NCBI RefSeq assembly: GCF_012933465.1
Contig: NZ_JABBND010000011.1
Coordinates: 150,686-214,685, forward strand
Direction of reading: 5' to 3'
From: Actinomycetospora sp. TBRC 11914
Lineage (GTDB): Bacteria > Actinomycetota > Actinomycetes > Mycobacteriales > Pseudonocardiaceae
DNA: 64,000 nt
This document shows positions 30,625-39,121 of the stretch, one piece after another. Every line of letters begins with the position of its first letter. Position 1 is the first letter of the stretch. The position numbers were made by a program, and so were the translations under genes. A model generated the notes under the pieces. It saw nothing but the letters and a program-made list of their open reading frames with translations. It made no database searches and had not been told where the DNA came from.

Positions 30625-31791
30625 GTGACCGTTCCCGAGCAGACCGCCTTCGAGGGACCGAGCACGACGCTCGACCTCTGGTCCGACGAGGTCCTCGCCG
30701 ACCCGTTCCCGGCCTACGAGCTGATGCGACGGCTCGGGCCCGCCGTGTGGCTCGAGCAGCACGACATGGTGGCGCTGCCGCGCTACGCCGAGGTGAAGGC
30801 TGCTCTCTCGGACTGGCGGACATTCTCGTCCGGCTCGGGGGTGTGCGCCGACGCCGGGACCAACGCTGCGCTGCCACCGGGCCTGCTCTGGAGCGACCCG
30901 CCGGAGCACGACGATTTCCGACGCCGGACGGCGCGACAGCTCGCGCCCCGTCGTGTCGAGACCGAGCGCGACGAGGTGGAACGGGCCGCGCGGGCCGTGG
31001 TCGATCCACTCCTGGACCGCGGGCAGGCCGAGGTGGTGACCGAGCTCGCCCGGCCCTTCAGCAGCGCCGTGGTCGGCGACTTCGTCGGCATCGCCGAACC
31101 CGACCGCGAACACCTCGCCGAGCGGTCCGAACTGGCCTTCCAGGTGTTCGGCCCCGGCTGCCCGCGCCAGCGGGCCGGGCTCGCCGCCGTCCAGGAGGTC
31201 TTCGAGGCCACGATGGATCTCGCGGGCCGCCTGCAGCCCGGCGGCCGCGGGGCCGAGCTGGTCGCGCACGGCGAGCCCGAGAGCCTCGTCAGCTACGTCT
31301 GGCCCGGCATCGACACCACCGTCAACGCCGTCAGCGCCGCCCTGCACCTCTTCGCCGACCACCCGGACCAGTGGGCGCTGCTGCGCGAGGACCCGGCGCT
31401 CGTCGCGTCCGCGGCGGCCGAGGTACTGCGGATCCGCGGACCGGTCCGCTACTTCACGCGGTTCACGACGACGGCGACCTCCATCGGCGATGTCCCGCTC
31501 TCCCGCGGCACCCGGGTGCTGATCATGTACGGCAGCGCGAACCACGACGAGCGGCAGTTCCCGGACCCGGAGCGCTTCGACATCACCCGACGGCCGAACG
31601 CCCACCTCGCGTTCGGTCACGGCCTGCACCGATGCGCCGGAGCGAGCCTGGCCTTGCGCGAGCTGCAGACCCTGCTCGAGGTGCTCGTGCCCCGCGTCGC
31701 CGGGCTGGAACTGCTCGACGCGCCGAGCTGGTGCGACAACCTGGCCAACCACGGCCTCGCCCGGCTCCCGATGCGGTTCGTGCCCGTGTGA
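30625..31791 (+). CDS. Cytochrome P450
   Basis: 388 residues from GTG 30625, preceded by GGAGGAG. The I-helix reads YVWPGIDTTVNAV, with Pro where Ala is usual before Gly. The heme loop is HLAFGHGLHRCAGASLALRE with Cys at about residue 337. It is clearly distinct from the divergent P450. Short actinobacterial P450s of this look include aromatic O-demethylases of the CYP255 (GcoA) type, but I cannot assign it. It lies in the TAGCC regulon with ring-cleavage genes, so demethylation or hydroxylation of an aromatic is a reasonable guess. Confidence 0.9.
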   Translation: MTVPEQTAFEGPSTTLDLWSDEVLADPFPAYELMRRLGPAVWLEQHDMVALPRYAEVKAALSDWRTFSSGSGVCADAGTNAALPPGLLWSDPPEHDDFRRRTARQLAPRRVETERDEVERAARAVVDPLLDRGQAEVVTELARPFSSAVVGDFVGIAEPDREHLAERSELAFQVFGPGCPRQRAGLAAVQEVFEATMDLAGRLQPGGRGAELVAHGEPESLVSYVWPGIDTTVNAVSAALHLFADHPDQWALLREDPALVASAAAEVLRIRGPVRYFTRFTTTATSIGDVPLSRGTRVLIMYGSANHDERQFPDPERFDITRRPNAHLAFGHGLHRCAGASLALRELQTLLEVLVPRVAGLELLDAPSWCDNLANHGLARLPMRFVPV

Positions 31792-31864
31792 CCTCCGTTC
31801 GTCGTGGCCCGGGCCACCAGCCCACGACGCTGTGCGGCCCGTCCGGGATGGCTAACCTTGTCCG

Positions 31865-33052
31865 ATGACAGGGTCCCGGCCCCGTGGCAGCGAGGCGGTG
31901 TCCGAAGCCCTGGTGGACGCCGCCCGCTCCCTGCTGGCCGAGCGGTCTCCCCGCGCGATCTCCGGTCGCGAGCTCGCGGACCGGGCCGGGGTCAACTACG
32001 GCCAGATCCACCACCACTTCGGCACCAAGGACCAGCTGTTCGCCGAGGCCCTGCGCCGCAACGCCGAGGAGTTCCTGGCCGAGGAGATGGCCGGCGGCAC
32101 CCGGGAGCCGGTGCCCATCGTGGTCGACCGCGCCGACGGGCTCTGGCGCACGCTGGCGCACCTCGCGCTGGACCACGCCAACGAGCGGTCGCCGGAGGAC
32201 GCCGTCATGCAGCGGTTCCTGCGGTTGCGGGCCGAGGCCCTCGGCCTGCGCCGGACGCACCTCGAGGTCCGCAGCCAGGTGGCCACCGTCGTGGCGCTCC
32301 AGTTCGGCTGGGGACTCTTCGACCGGTCGATCACGTCGGGGCTGGGCGTGGCGGTCGACGCGGACGCGCTGGGCAAGGGCGTGGCCGAGCGCTCGACCCG
32401 GCTCGTGAACACCGACCTCGCGGACCGGAACGCCGAGCTGATCCGCGAGCCGCGCCGACGCCCCGGGCCCCGCCCCGAACCCCATCCGTGCCCCGCTCCG
32501 CCCGCGGGCCGGGGCCCCGACGCGGTGCGGGCCCGGCTCGTGGACGCGGCCCGGCGCCTGCTCACCGAGAAGTCGCCCCGGGCGATCGCGGGCCGCGAGC
32601 TCGCCGCTCGGGCCGGCGTGAACTACGGGCAGATCCACCACTACTTCGGCAGCGTCGACGGTGTCTTCCGCGCCGCTCTGGCGGACAGCTGGGAGCAGTA
32701 CGTCCACGACCACATGACCGACGTCGATCCCGACCGGCCGGCGGCCATCGTCACCGACCCGGTCCCGGGCGTCTGGGAGACCGCCGCCCACCGGGCGCTG
32801 GATCCGGCCTGGCACGACGATGCCCCGGTCGCCACCCTGGTCCGCCGTCGCCACCTGGTGGCCGAGCAGTGGCGGGCGGACCCGGAGGAGCCCGCCGTCG
32901 TCGAGGCGGCCGCCGCCTACGCGGGCCTGCAGTACGGCTGGGGCGTCTTCGAGCGCTTCGTCGTCGGCGGGCTGGGGATCCCGGACTCGCAGGTGGCGGC
33001 GGTCCGTCGCCGCGCCCGCGAGCTGTCCCGGCTCCTCACCCTGCGTCCGTGA
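31865..33052 (+). CDS. Double TetR regulator: two TetR units fused in tandem
   Basis: 395 residues, about twice the usual TetR length. Unit 1 (about 10-195) has ALVDAARSLLAERSPRAISGRELADRAGVNYGQIHHHFGTKDQLF. Unit 2 (about 218-395) has RLVDAARRLLTEKSPRAIAGRELAARAGVNYGQIHHYFGSVDGVF. Both halves end with a QFGWGLF/QYGWGVFxRxx...GLG block, so the whole gene was duplicated internally. A Pro/Arg-rich linker joins them. A monomer could mimic a TetR dimer. It is the best candidate to bind TAGCC(A/G)N(T/C)GGCTA. The ATG has no ribosome site; a half-site TGGCTA lies 11 bases upstream, suggesting a leaderless, self-controlled gene. Confidence 0.9.
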   Translation: MTGSRPRGSEAVSEALVDAARSLLAERSPRAISGRELADRAGVNYGQIHHHFGTKDQLFAEALRRNAEEFLAEEMAGGTREPVPIVVDRADGLWRTLAHLALDHANERSPEDAVMQRFLRLRAEALGLRRTHLEVRSQVATVVALQFGWGLFDRSITSGLGVAVDADALGKGVAERSTRLVNTDLADRNAELIREPRRRPGPRPEPHPCPAPPAGRGPDAVRARLVDAARRLLTEKSPRAIAGRELAARAGVNYGQIHHYFGSVDGVFRAALADSWEQYVHDHMTDVDPDRPAAIVTDPVPGVWETAAHRALDPAWHDDAPVATLVRRRHLVAEQWRADPEEPAVVEAAAAYAGLQYGWGVFERFVVGGLGIPDSQVAAVRRRARELSRLLTLRP

Positions 33053-33053
33053 T

Positions 33054-33833
33054 TCACGCCCGGTCTGCCGGGTGCGCGAAGCCGTGCCGCACCCCGAAAC
33101 CGGGGGGCGGCCCGACGACCTCCGGCGGCGGGTCGTCGAGGGCGAACTCGACGGCGTCCGTCGTGACGTCGACGGCGAGCGTCGCGGTCGCGACGAGGCC
33201 GTCGCGCACCCGCTCGGTCCGCGCCCAGGCGTCGGACGGGCCACCCGCGACGCCGATGACGAAGTCGTCGTCGTTGGTGGCCGCCCGCCGGTCGGCCCGC
33301 TGCCGGTAGGGCTCCTGTGTCGCCACCCAGGCGATCACCCGCTCCGGGAAGTACAGCTGGGTGGTGTGCACGGGCCGGTCGCCGGCCCGCAGCCGCAGGT
33401 GCAGGTGCGGGGTCCGCGGGCTGTACCACCCGGGGAAGATGCTGCGGAACCGGACGACGCCGTCGGCGTCGGTCAGCTGGGTGCCGCGCAGGAAGCGGTC
33501 GTCGGTGCGCGGGTCCTGGCGGGCACCGTTGGGCAGCAGCTCGTCGGGGTCGTTGTCGTAGCCGGAGTAGACACCGAGCGCGTCGCAGTGCCAGAGGTCG
33601 ACCGCCACGTCGGGCACGGGCCGGCCGTCGGCGCCGGAGACGACCCGGACGCCGAGGTCCAGGGGCACGCCGTCCTTCCCCTCGCGCACGTCGGAGCGCG
33701 TCAGCCGGTCCCCTTCGCCGCCGATGTAGTAGGGCCCCTCGATCTGCTCCACGCTGGGACCGGTCGGAGCCGCCGGGAAGCGGTCGAGCGGAATCCCGGG
33801 AGGTGCCGCCGACCGCCCGACCTCGGTTGCCAT
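33054..33833 (-). CDS. Intradiol ring-cleavage dioxygenase family protein
   Basis: 259 residues. It has the family landmarks EGPYYIGG, VDLWHCDALGVYSGYD, TDADGVVRFRSIFPGWYSPRTPHLHLRL and LYFPE. The two Tyr and two His iron ligands of protocatechuate 3,4-dioxygenase-type enzymes appear present (Y in GVYSGY, Y in PGWY, the two His of PHLHL). There is a single chain and no alpha-subunit gene nearby, so it may cleave catechol or hydroxyquinol derivatives. It is controlled from the operator at 33874, divergently with the aldolase gene. Confidence 0.88.
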   Translation of the reverse strand: MATEVGRSAAPPGIPLDRFPAAPTGPSVEQIEGPYYIGGEGDRLTRSDVREGKDGVPLDLGVRVVSGADGRPVPDVAVDLWHCDALGVYSGYDNDPDELLPNGARQDPRTDDRFLRGTQLTDADGVVRFRSIFPGWYSPRTPHLHLRLRAGDRPVHTTQLYFPERVIAWVATQEPYRQRADRRAATNDDDFVIGVAGGPSDAWARTERVRDGLVATATLAVDVTTDAVEFALDDPPPEVVGPPPGFGVRHGFAHPADRA

Positions 33834-33873
33834 GGCTCGTTCCTCTCGCCCGCCGGTCCCGACCGGCTTACTC

Positions 33874-33886
33874 TAGCCGATGGCTA
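33874..33886. promoter_or_regulatory. TAGCCGATGGCTA operator, copy 3
   Basis: Lies 41 bases from the dioxygenase start (33833, minus) and 28 bases from the aldolase start (33915, plus). One site serves both promoters. Confidence 0.75.
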
Positions 33887-33914
33887 AGAACCACGGCGGG
33901 AAGCGAGGCGCCGC

Positions 33915-34694
33915 ATGGACCGTCGCACCGGGTGCAGGGAGCGGCTCGCCGCCGGCGACCTGCTCGTCGGGACGTTCGTGAAGACCGCGGCGGTCGAGAC
34001 GGTCGAGCTGCTCGACCGGGCGGGTCTCGACGTCCTGTGCCTCGACGCCGAGCACGCCCCGCTCGGGCGCGCCGAGGTCGCTCTCCTCGCGGCCGCCGCC
34101 CACGGTCGGGACGTCGCGTGCCTGGTGCGGGTGTCGTCGGCCGGCGAGATCGGGGCGGCCCTGGACGCGGGGGCCACCGGGGTCGTCGTCCCCCAGGTCT
34201 CGTCGGCCGACGGGGCGGCCGACGTCGTCCGCCGGGCGCACTACGGCCCCGGGGGCCGTGGCTACTCGGGCTCGACGCGCGCCACCGGCTACGGCACCGG
34301 GACCATGGCCGAGCACCTCGACGCCGCCCGGCGCCGCACCGTCGTGGTGGTCCAGGTCGAGGATCCCGACGGCGTGGCGCAGGTAAACGCCATCGTGCGG
34401 GTCGAGGGCGTCGACGCCGTCCTGCTCGGGCTGGCCGACCTCACGGTGAGCCTGGGGGCCGACGACCGGCGGGCCCCGGAGGTCGTCGAGGCCGCCGAGC
34501 GGGTCCGCCGGGCGGTCGGCGCCTCCCCCGTGGCGCTGGCCGAGGTGGTGCCCGTCGAGGGACTGGAGGCCGCCCGGGCCCGCGGCGTCGGACTGGCCCT
34601 GGTGGGGTCCGACCAGCAACTGCTGCGCTCCGGCGCCGAGGCGATCGTCGGCGCGGCCGCCGCCGTCCGGGGCGGAGGTCAGTCGGCCACGTAG
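33915..34694 (+). CDS. HpcH/HpaI-family aldolase/citrate lyase-type protein
   Basis: 259 residues. TIM-barrel landmarks of class II pyruvate aldolases are present: GTFVKTAAVETVELLDRAGLDVLCLDAEHAPLGR, VRVSSAGEIGAALDAGATGVVVPQVSSADGA, GRGYSGSTRATGYG and VVVQVEDPDGVAQVNAIVRVEGVDAVLLGLADL. Glu and Asp of VQVED and of the LGLADLT segment are the expected metal ligands. It probably cleaves a 4-hydroxy-2-oxoacid from ring fission. Its stop overlaps the convergent cupin gene by 16 bases. Confidence 0.88.
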   Translation: MDRRTGCRERLAAGDLLVGTFVKTAAVETVELLDRAGLDVLCLDAEHAPLGRAEVALLAAAAHGRDVACLVRVSSAGEIGAALDAGATGVVVPQVSSADGAADVVRRAHYGPGGRGYSGSTRATGYGTGTMAEHLDAARRRTVVVVQVEDPDGVAQVNAIVRVEGVDAVLLGLADLTVSLGADDRRAPEVVEAAERVRRAVGASPVALAEVVPVEGLEAARARGVGLALVGSDQQLLRSGAEAIVGAAAAVRGGGQSAT

Positions 34695-35467
34695 TCGTCG
34701 GCGTTGGCGACCATGCCCCGGGCGATGAAGTCCGCCCGCGGCGGGCTGAACAGGTCGATCATCAGGTGCGGCCCGGCGCCGACGCCCTCGGTGGTGTGCT
34801 CGGTGCCCGCCGGGATGACGAGCAGGCTCGGCGAACCGGCCTCGAGGTGCTCGTCCGGCCGCCACCGGTCGGCGTCGGGACCCCAGGGGACGCGCAGGTG
34901 GTGGAGGTAGTCGCCCTGCAGCGCGAGGGTTCCCTGCTCGAAGTCCCGGTGGGCGTGCGGGCTGAGCGTCGACCGGTCGCGCGGCCCGTCGTACTCCACC
35001 CAGTTGATGCTCAGGGTGCTGCTCTGCACCATCCGCAGGCGACCGCCCGCACCGGTCCTCGGGAGCTCGTCCACCGCGTGCACGACGATGCGGTTCTCGG
35101 GACGACGACGCCGGTGGGGCACGGGCACCACCAGCCGCGGGTCCCGGCCCTCCCCCGGAGGCCCGGCGACGGCGTCGGGGTCGCCGCGGAGCACGACGCA
35201 GGTCCCGGCCGCGGCCCGCTGCACGACGTGCCGGCCCGGCGGCAGGATGCAGATCGACCGCCGCGGGGCCTCGCAGGTCGACGCCGACCCGCTGACGGTG
35301 GCTCCGACGTCCGGGAGCAGGACCATCGTCTCGCCGTCGGACGCGACGGTCACCGGTCCGCGGCCGCCCTCGTGCAGCGCGACCGCGAAGTGCGCGCCCC
35401 GGGCCACGGCGCCGTCGGCGAGCGTGGCGAAGGAGCGGGCCGGTGCCGTCGTGATCGCGTCCGTCAT
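34679..35467 (-). CDS. Bicupin protein
   Basis: 262 residues from ATG 35467, which overlaps the hydrolase stop (ATGA). The C-terminal cupin carries HAHRDFEQGTLALQGD (His, His, Glu) and LLVIPAGTEHTTEGVG (His), a complete metal site. The N-terminal half keeps only a degenerate PPGRHVV motif. Single-domain and two-domain cupins of this sort include ring-cleavage dioxygenases and isomerases of aromatic catabolism; no closer assignment is safe. It is co-transcribed with the hydrolase at 35464. Confidence 0.75.
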   Translation of the reverse strand: MTDAITTAPARSFATLADGAVARGAHFAVALHEGGRGPVTVASDGETMVLLPDVGATVSGSASTCEAPRRSICILPPGRHVVQRAAAGTCVVLRGDPDAVAGPPGEGRDPRLVVPVPHRRRRPENRIVVHAVDELPRTGAGGRLRMVQSSTLSINWVEYDGPRDRSTLSPHAHRDFEQGTLALQGDYLHHLRVPWGPDADRWRPDEHLEAGSPSLLVIPAGTEHTTEGVGAGPHLMIDLFSPPRADFIARGMVANADDYVAD

Positions 35468-36342
35468 GACTTCCCCAGGTGCTCGTCCAGGAACGCCAGG
35501 TGGATCCGGTTGAAGATCTCCGGGCGCTCGAAGTAGGGCGCGTGGATGCTGTGCTCGATCAGCTCGAGACGGGCGCCCGGGATCAGCGACGTCAGTTCCC
35601 GGGCGAGGCCCAGGTCGGTCCGGTCGTCCTGCACGCCCTTCACCAGCAGCGTCGGGGCGTCGATCGAGCGGTACTCGTCGGCGGTGCACAGGCTGAGGTG
35701 GGCGGTCGCCTCCTCGTGCTGCACGGCGAGGTTCGGCGCCGCGGCGGCGATCCCGGGCTGGGAGTACACGGCGCGCCGGACGGCGACGAGGTCGTCCTCG
35801 ACGGCGTCCGGGGCCACGATCAGCCCGACGGCCGCCCGCGCCCCCTCCCAGGTGCTCTCGTCGTGGTCGGCGATGTGGTTCTTGAGGATGCGGGCCGACC
35901 GGACCGGGTCGAAGCGCAGGCCGGCGGGCGAGACCAGGGTGAGGGCGTCGAGCCGGTCGGGGTGGTCCACGGCGAAGCGCGCCGCCACCCGGGAGCCGAA
36001 GCTGGTGCCGAGCACCGCGGCGCTCGTCAGCCCGACGGCGTCCATGAAGTCCGCGACCTGCCGGGCCACCATCGGAGCGTGGTAGGGCACGTCGGGCTTG
36101 TCGGAGAAGCCCATGCCGACCAGGTCGATCGCGTAGGTCCGGTAGCGCTCACCGTGCGCGGCGAGGTTGCGCACGAAGACGTCGGCGTGGCTCATGAAGC
36201 CGTGCAGGAAGATCACGGCGGGGCCGTCGCGGGGGCCGGTCCGCAGGTAGCGGGTCCGGATCGGGCCCGCCTGGACGTAGTCCTGCTCGAACGGCACGCC
36301 CAGCAGCTCCGACCACACGCTCCAGTGCGCCCGCTCGCCCAT
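35464..36342 (-). CDS. Alpha/beta hydrolase, meta-cleavage product hydrolase-like
   Basis: 292 residues. HGFMSHADVF forms the oxyanion strand, the nucleophile elbow is LGTSFGSR (G-x-S-x-G), and the catalytic His is in IEHSIHAPYFERPEIF near the C-terminus. The architecture resembles MhpC/BphD-type C-C hydrolases, which cleave ring-fission products, though esterase activity is equally possible. It is first in a two-gene operon with the bicupin, under operator copy 4. Confidence 0.82.
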   Translation of the reverse strand: MGERAHWSVWSELLGVPFEQDYVQAGPIRTRYLRTGPRDGPAVIFLHGFMSHADVFVRNLAAHGERYRTYAIDLVGMGFSDKPDVPYHAPMVARQVADFMDAVGLTSAAVLGTSFGSRVAARFAVDHPDRLDALTLVSPAGLRFDPVRSARILKNHIADHDESTWEGARAAVGLIVAPDAVEDDLVAVRRAVYSQPGIAAAAPNLAVQHEEATAHLSLCTADEYRSIDAPTLLVKGVQDDRTDLGLARELTSLIPGARLELIEHSIHAPYFERPEIFNRIHLAFLDEHLGKS

Positions 36343-36373
36343 CGGCCCCGTCTCCTGCCCGTGGTGCCCGTCT

Positions 36374-36386
36374 TAGCCAACGGCTA
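36374..36386. promoter_or_regulatory. TAGCCAACGGCTA operator, copy 4
   Basis: Lies 32 bases from the hydrolase start (36342, minus) and 52 bases from the LigC-like start (36439, plus), in a divergent promoter. Confidence 0.75.
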
Positions 36387-36438
36387 GAGTAGCGACGTCC
36401 CGGTCCCCCGGCCAGCACACCGACCCCCAGGAGCCGCT

Positions 36439-37386
36439 GTGAAGATCGCGCTGATCGGCGAGGGCGCCCAGGGCCACACCTACGCGGAGGCGGCCGCCGC
36501 CGTGGGGGACCTGGAGATCGTCAGCGTCGCCGGCGGCTCCGCGACCGACGTCACCGAGTTCGCGGAGCGCTACGGGATCGCCGACCACGGGCTCTCCGTC
36601 GAGGCCGCGATCGAGCACCCGGGTGTCGACACCGTGATCGTCGGGTCCCCCTCCGCGCTGCACGTCGAGCACGCGCTCGCCGCCGTCAAGCGCGGCAAGC
36701 ACGTGCTGGTGGAGATCCCCATGGCGCTCGACCTGGCCGGGGCCGAGGAGCTCGCCGACGCCGTCGACGCGGCCGGCGTCGTCGGCATGGTGGCCCACAC
36801 CCGCCGCTACTCGCCGCTCTTCCGCGAGGTCCACCGCCGGGTCACCGCCGGGGAGCTCCACCTCCACCAGGCGATCTTCCACACGCTTTTCTTCCGCCGG
36901 CGCAACGTGAACCGGTTCGGCGTGCCCCGCACCTGGGTCGACGACCTGCTCTGGCACCAGGGCTGCCACACGCTGGACTTCTTCCACTGGCTCCACCCCG
37001 ACCTGCGCACGGTGTGGGCCGCCGCGGGACCCGACCACTCCGAGCTGGCCACGACCATGGACATCGCGATGGTCCTGCAGGCCGGCGACGGGGCGCTGGT
37101 CACCGGCGGGCTGTCGTTCAACAACCACGGCCCGATCGACGTCGAGGTCCGCTTCATCGGCGAGGAGGAGACCCTCGTGCTCTCCCAGTCCTCGGGCGTG
37201 CTGCGCGACAGCGAGGGCACCGAGATCCTGCGCGACGACCGCTCGGCGTTCGCGAACCAGCTCACCGAGCTGCGCGATGCCGTCGACGAGGGCCGCGAGC
37301 CGCTCACCGGCGTGCGGGCCTGCGTCCCCGTCATGGCGCTGCTCGACCGGGCCCAGCGGTCGATCGACGAGCACCGGATCGTCTGA
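36439..37386 (+). CDS. ligC: 4-carboxy-2-hydroxymuconate-6-semialdehyde dehydrogenase-like (Gfo/Idh/MocA)
   Basis: 315 residues, the same length as Sphingobium LigC. The N-terminal Rossmann motif is KIALIGEGAQGHTYAEA, and VLVEIPMALDLAGAEEL, MVAHTRRYSP and TWVDDLLWHQGCHTLDFFHW follow the LigC pattern. LigC oxidises CHMS, the product of protocatechuate 4,5-cleavage, to 2-pyrone-4,6-dicarboxylate. A LigI-like hydrolase and a LigB-like dioxygenase lie just downstream. GTG 36439 has AGGAG upstream. The assignment rests on recalled family features plus context. Confidence 0.8.
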   Translation: MKIALIGEGAQGHTYAEAAAAVGDLEIVSVAGGSATDVTEFAERYGIADHGLSVEAAIEHPGVDTVIVGSPSALHVEHALAAVKRGKHVLVEIPMALDLAGAEELADAVDAAGVVGMVAHTRRYSPLFREVHRRVTAGELHLHQAIFHTLFFRRRNVNRFGVPRTWVDDLLWHQGCHTLDFFHWLHPDLRTVWAAAGPDHSELATTMDIAMVLQAGDGALVTGGLSFNNHGPIDVEVRFIGEEETLVLSQSSGVLRDSEGTEILRDDRSAFANQLTELRDAVDEGREPLTGVRACVPVMALLDRAQRSIDEHRIV

Positions 37387-37388
37387 CG

Positions 37389-37820
37389 GTGGACGACGAC
37401 GCCCGGCGCGGCATCGAGTGGGACGCCACCCGGCACGTCCTGCGCTTCTATCGGGCGCTGGACGAGCGGACCCCGGGATCGTCGGCCGCGTACTTCGACG
37501 AGCACGGCACCTGGGAGCGGATGGGCACGCCGCACCACGGCCGCGCGGCCATCGACGCCGCGCTGGCGGCCCGCGACCCGCAGCTGGCGATCCGCCACGT
37601 CGTCTCGAACCTGGTCGCCGACGTCGAGGACGCCGACCACGTGACGGTCACGTCCTACGTCACGGTGTTCCTCGACCGCGACGCCGGCGAGGGACCCGGC
37701 CGGCTCGCCGCACCCAAGTCGATCTGGGCGAACACGACGACGCTCGTGCGCCGCGAGGCCGGCTGGCGGATCACCCGGCACGGCGGCCGGATCGTCATGA
37801 CGCGACCCGACATCGCGTGA
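37389..37820 (+). CDS. NTF2/SnoaL-like protein
   Basis: 143 residues from GTG 37389, two bases after the LigC-like stop. The cone-fold pattern is visible: RHVLRFYRALDERTPGSSAAYFDEHGTWERMGTPHHGRAAIDAALAAR, then HVVSNLVADV and a C-terminal GWRITRHGGRIV. The family includes isomerases, hydratases and pocket proteins. Here it probably handles a ring-cleavage intermediate, but no reaction can be stated. Confidence 0.75.
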   Translation: MDDDARRGIEWDATRHVLRFYRALDERTPGSSAAYFDEHGTWERMGTPHHGRAAIDAALAARDPQLAIRHVVSNLVADVEDADHVTVTSYVTVFLDRDAGEGPGRLAAPKSIWANTTTLVRREAGWRITRHGGRIVMTRPDIA

Positions 37821-37823
37821 GGG

Positions 37824-38255
37824 TCAGCCGGCGGCGATCAGGCCGGCGGCGACGATGCCTGCCGCGCCGCACTCCTCGTCGAGGTCGGAGACGTCGCCGG
37901 TGACGCCGACGGCCCCGAGCACACCGCCGTCGGCGTCGAGGATCCGCACCCCGCCGGGCTCGGCCCAGAGCCGGCCGCCCGACGCGCCGTCGAGGAACTC
38001 GGCGAACCGCGGGCGCGGCTCCAGGAAGGTGCGCACCGCCCCGGAGCGCCCGAAGGACAGGGCGACCGCCGCGTAGGCCTTGCCCATCGCCATCTCGAAC
38101 CGCAGCGCGCTGGCACCGTCGGCCTTCTTGAAGGCCTTGAGCAGGCCGGCGGCGTCGACGACGGCGACCGCCATCGGCCGCAGCCCCCGGGCGACGGCCT
38201 CGGCGAGGGTGGCGTCGATGACGGCGTCGGCCTGGGCCAGGGTCAGGTCGGGCAC
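37824..38255 (-). CDS. GlcG/HbpS-family (DUF336) protein
   Basis: 143 residues from GTG 38255, with GGAGG upstream. The DUF336 pattern is present: LTLAQADAVIDATLAEAVARGLRPMAVAVVDAAGLLKAFKKADGAS, MAMGKAYAAVALSFG and GGVLGAVGVTGDVSDLDEECGAAGI. Some members bind heme or occur as accessory proteins in catabolic operons. It overlaps the LigI-like gene by 13 bases and is co-transcribed with it. Its stop converges on the NTF2-like gene. Confidence 0.85.
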   Translation of the reverse strand: MPDLTLAQADAVIDATLAEAVARGLRPMAVAVVDAAGLLKAFKKADGASALRFEMAMGKAYAAVALSFGRSGAVRTFLEPRPRFAEFLDGASGGRLWAEPGGVRILDADGGVLGAVGVTGDVSDLDEECGAAGIVAAGLIAAG

Positions 38256-39043
38256 GGTCGGCCCTCCTCCGGATCGTCGAACTCGTAGAGCGCCTCAGGG
38301 TTCCCGACGAGGACCCGGCGCCGGCCGGCCTCGTCGGGCAGTGCCTCGCCGAGCCAGTCCAGGAGCTGCTCGGTGGTGGGCGGTGGGCCGTCGAGGGCCA
38401 GGTAGGGCCAGTCCGAACCCCAGACCGCGCGGCTCGGGGAGTGCTGGACGAGCAGCCGGGCGTAGGGCAGCGCGTCGGCCCAACCGCGGCGGAACGCGCC
38501 GGAGATCTTGACCCACACGCCGTCGTCGACCAGGTCGAGCAGGAGCCGGAAGCCCGCCTGCTCGGGACCGCGGGCCGCGTCCCAGGCGCGCAGCGCCATG
38601 TGGTCGACGACGACCGGGACGTCCAGCCGACCGAGCTCCGGCCCGAGCTCGGCCCACTCGTCGGCGGACATCGGGTAGTACGCGAGGTGCCAGCCGGCGT
38701 CGGCGGCGAGCGCCGCGGCGTCCCGGAGGCGGGCGCCCGTCGCCGGGGTGCCGCCGAGTCCGGAGAGCCGGACGCCGCGCACCCCGGCCTCGTGCAGCGC
38801 GGGCACCGTGGCCGGCTCGACGGCCGCGACCGAGACGACCCCGCGGGCGGCGACGCCGAGCCGCGGGAGGGCCCGGAGCAGGACGGTGGGGTCGGCGCCG
38901 TCGGCGGCGGCCTGCACGACGACCGCCCGGTCGGCACCCACCGCGCCGAGGTGCCGCCGGGCGTCGTCGACCGCGGCGTCGGGCCCGGGTCGTCCGCGGA
39001 CGACGTGGAGGTGGGCGTCGCAGAGACGCCGGATCGGACCCAC
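38243..39043 (-). CDS. ligI: 2-pyrone-4,6-dicarboxylate hydrolase-like amidohydrolase
   Basis: About 266 residues. The N-terminal metal motif is DAHLHV, and VVVDHMAL, VWVKISGAFRR and AVWGSDWPYLALDGPPP follow, as in LigI and related amidohydrolase-superfamily lactonases. LigI opens PDC to 4-oxalomesaconate. The start is uncertain: GTG 39043 is used here, but an in-frame TTG at 39061 lies next to the operator. Neither has a ribosome site, so a leaderless transcript is likely. Adjacent LigC- and LigB-like genes support the pathway role. Confidence 0.78.
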   Translation of the reverse strand: MGPIRRLCDAHLHVVRGRPGPDAAVDDARRHLGAVGADRAVVVQAAADGADPTVLLRALPRLGVAARGVVSVAAVEPATVPALHEAGVRGVRLSGLGGTPATGARLRDAAALAADAGWHLAYYPMSADEWAELGPELGRLDVPVVVDHMALRAWDAARGPEQAGFRLLLDLVDDGVWVKISGAFRRGWADALPYARLLVQHSPSRAVWGSDWPYLALDGPPPTTEQLLDWLGEALPDEAGRRRVLVGNPEALYEFDDPEEGRPCPT

Positions 39044-39065
39044 GCGGATACGATGACACAAGTCT

Positions 39066-39078
39066 TAGCCATCGGCTA
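39066..39078. promoter_or_regulatory. TAGCCATCGGCTA operator, copy 5
   Basis: Identical to copy 2. It lies between the LigI-like gene (minus) and the LigB-like gene (plus, start 39122). GGCTAAAGT at its right edge resembles a -10 box for the plus-strand transcript. Confidence 0.75.
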
Positions 39079-39121
39079 AAGTCGGTTCCCCCGGCACCGG
39101 AGTCGAGACAGGAGCCCACCC

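Noticed and set aside
34679..34694. Overlapping stops of the aldolase and cupin genes as a possible frameshift
   Set aside because: Both proteins end with normal family lengths; a 16-base convergent overlap is ordinary.
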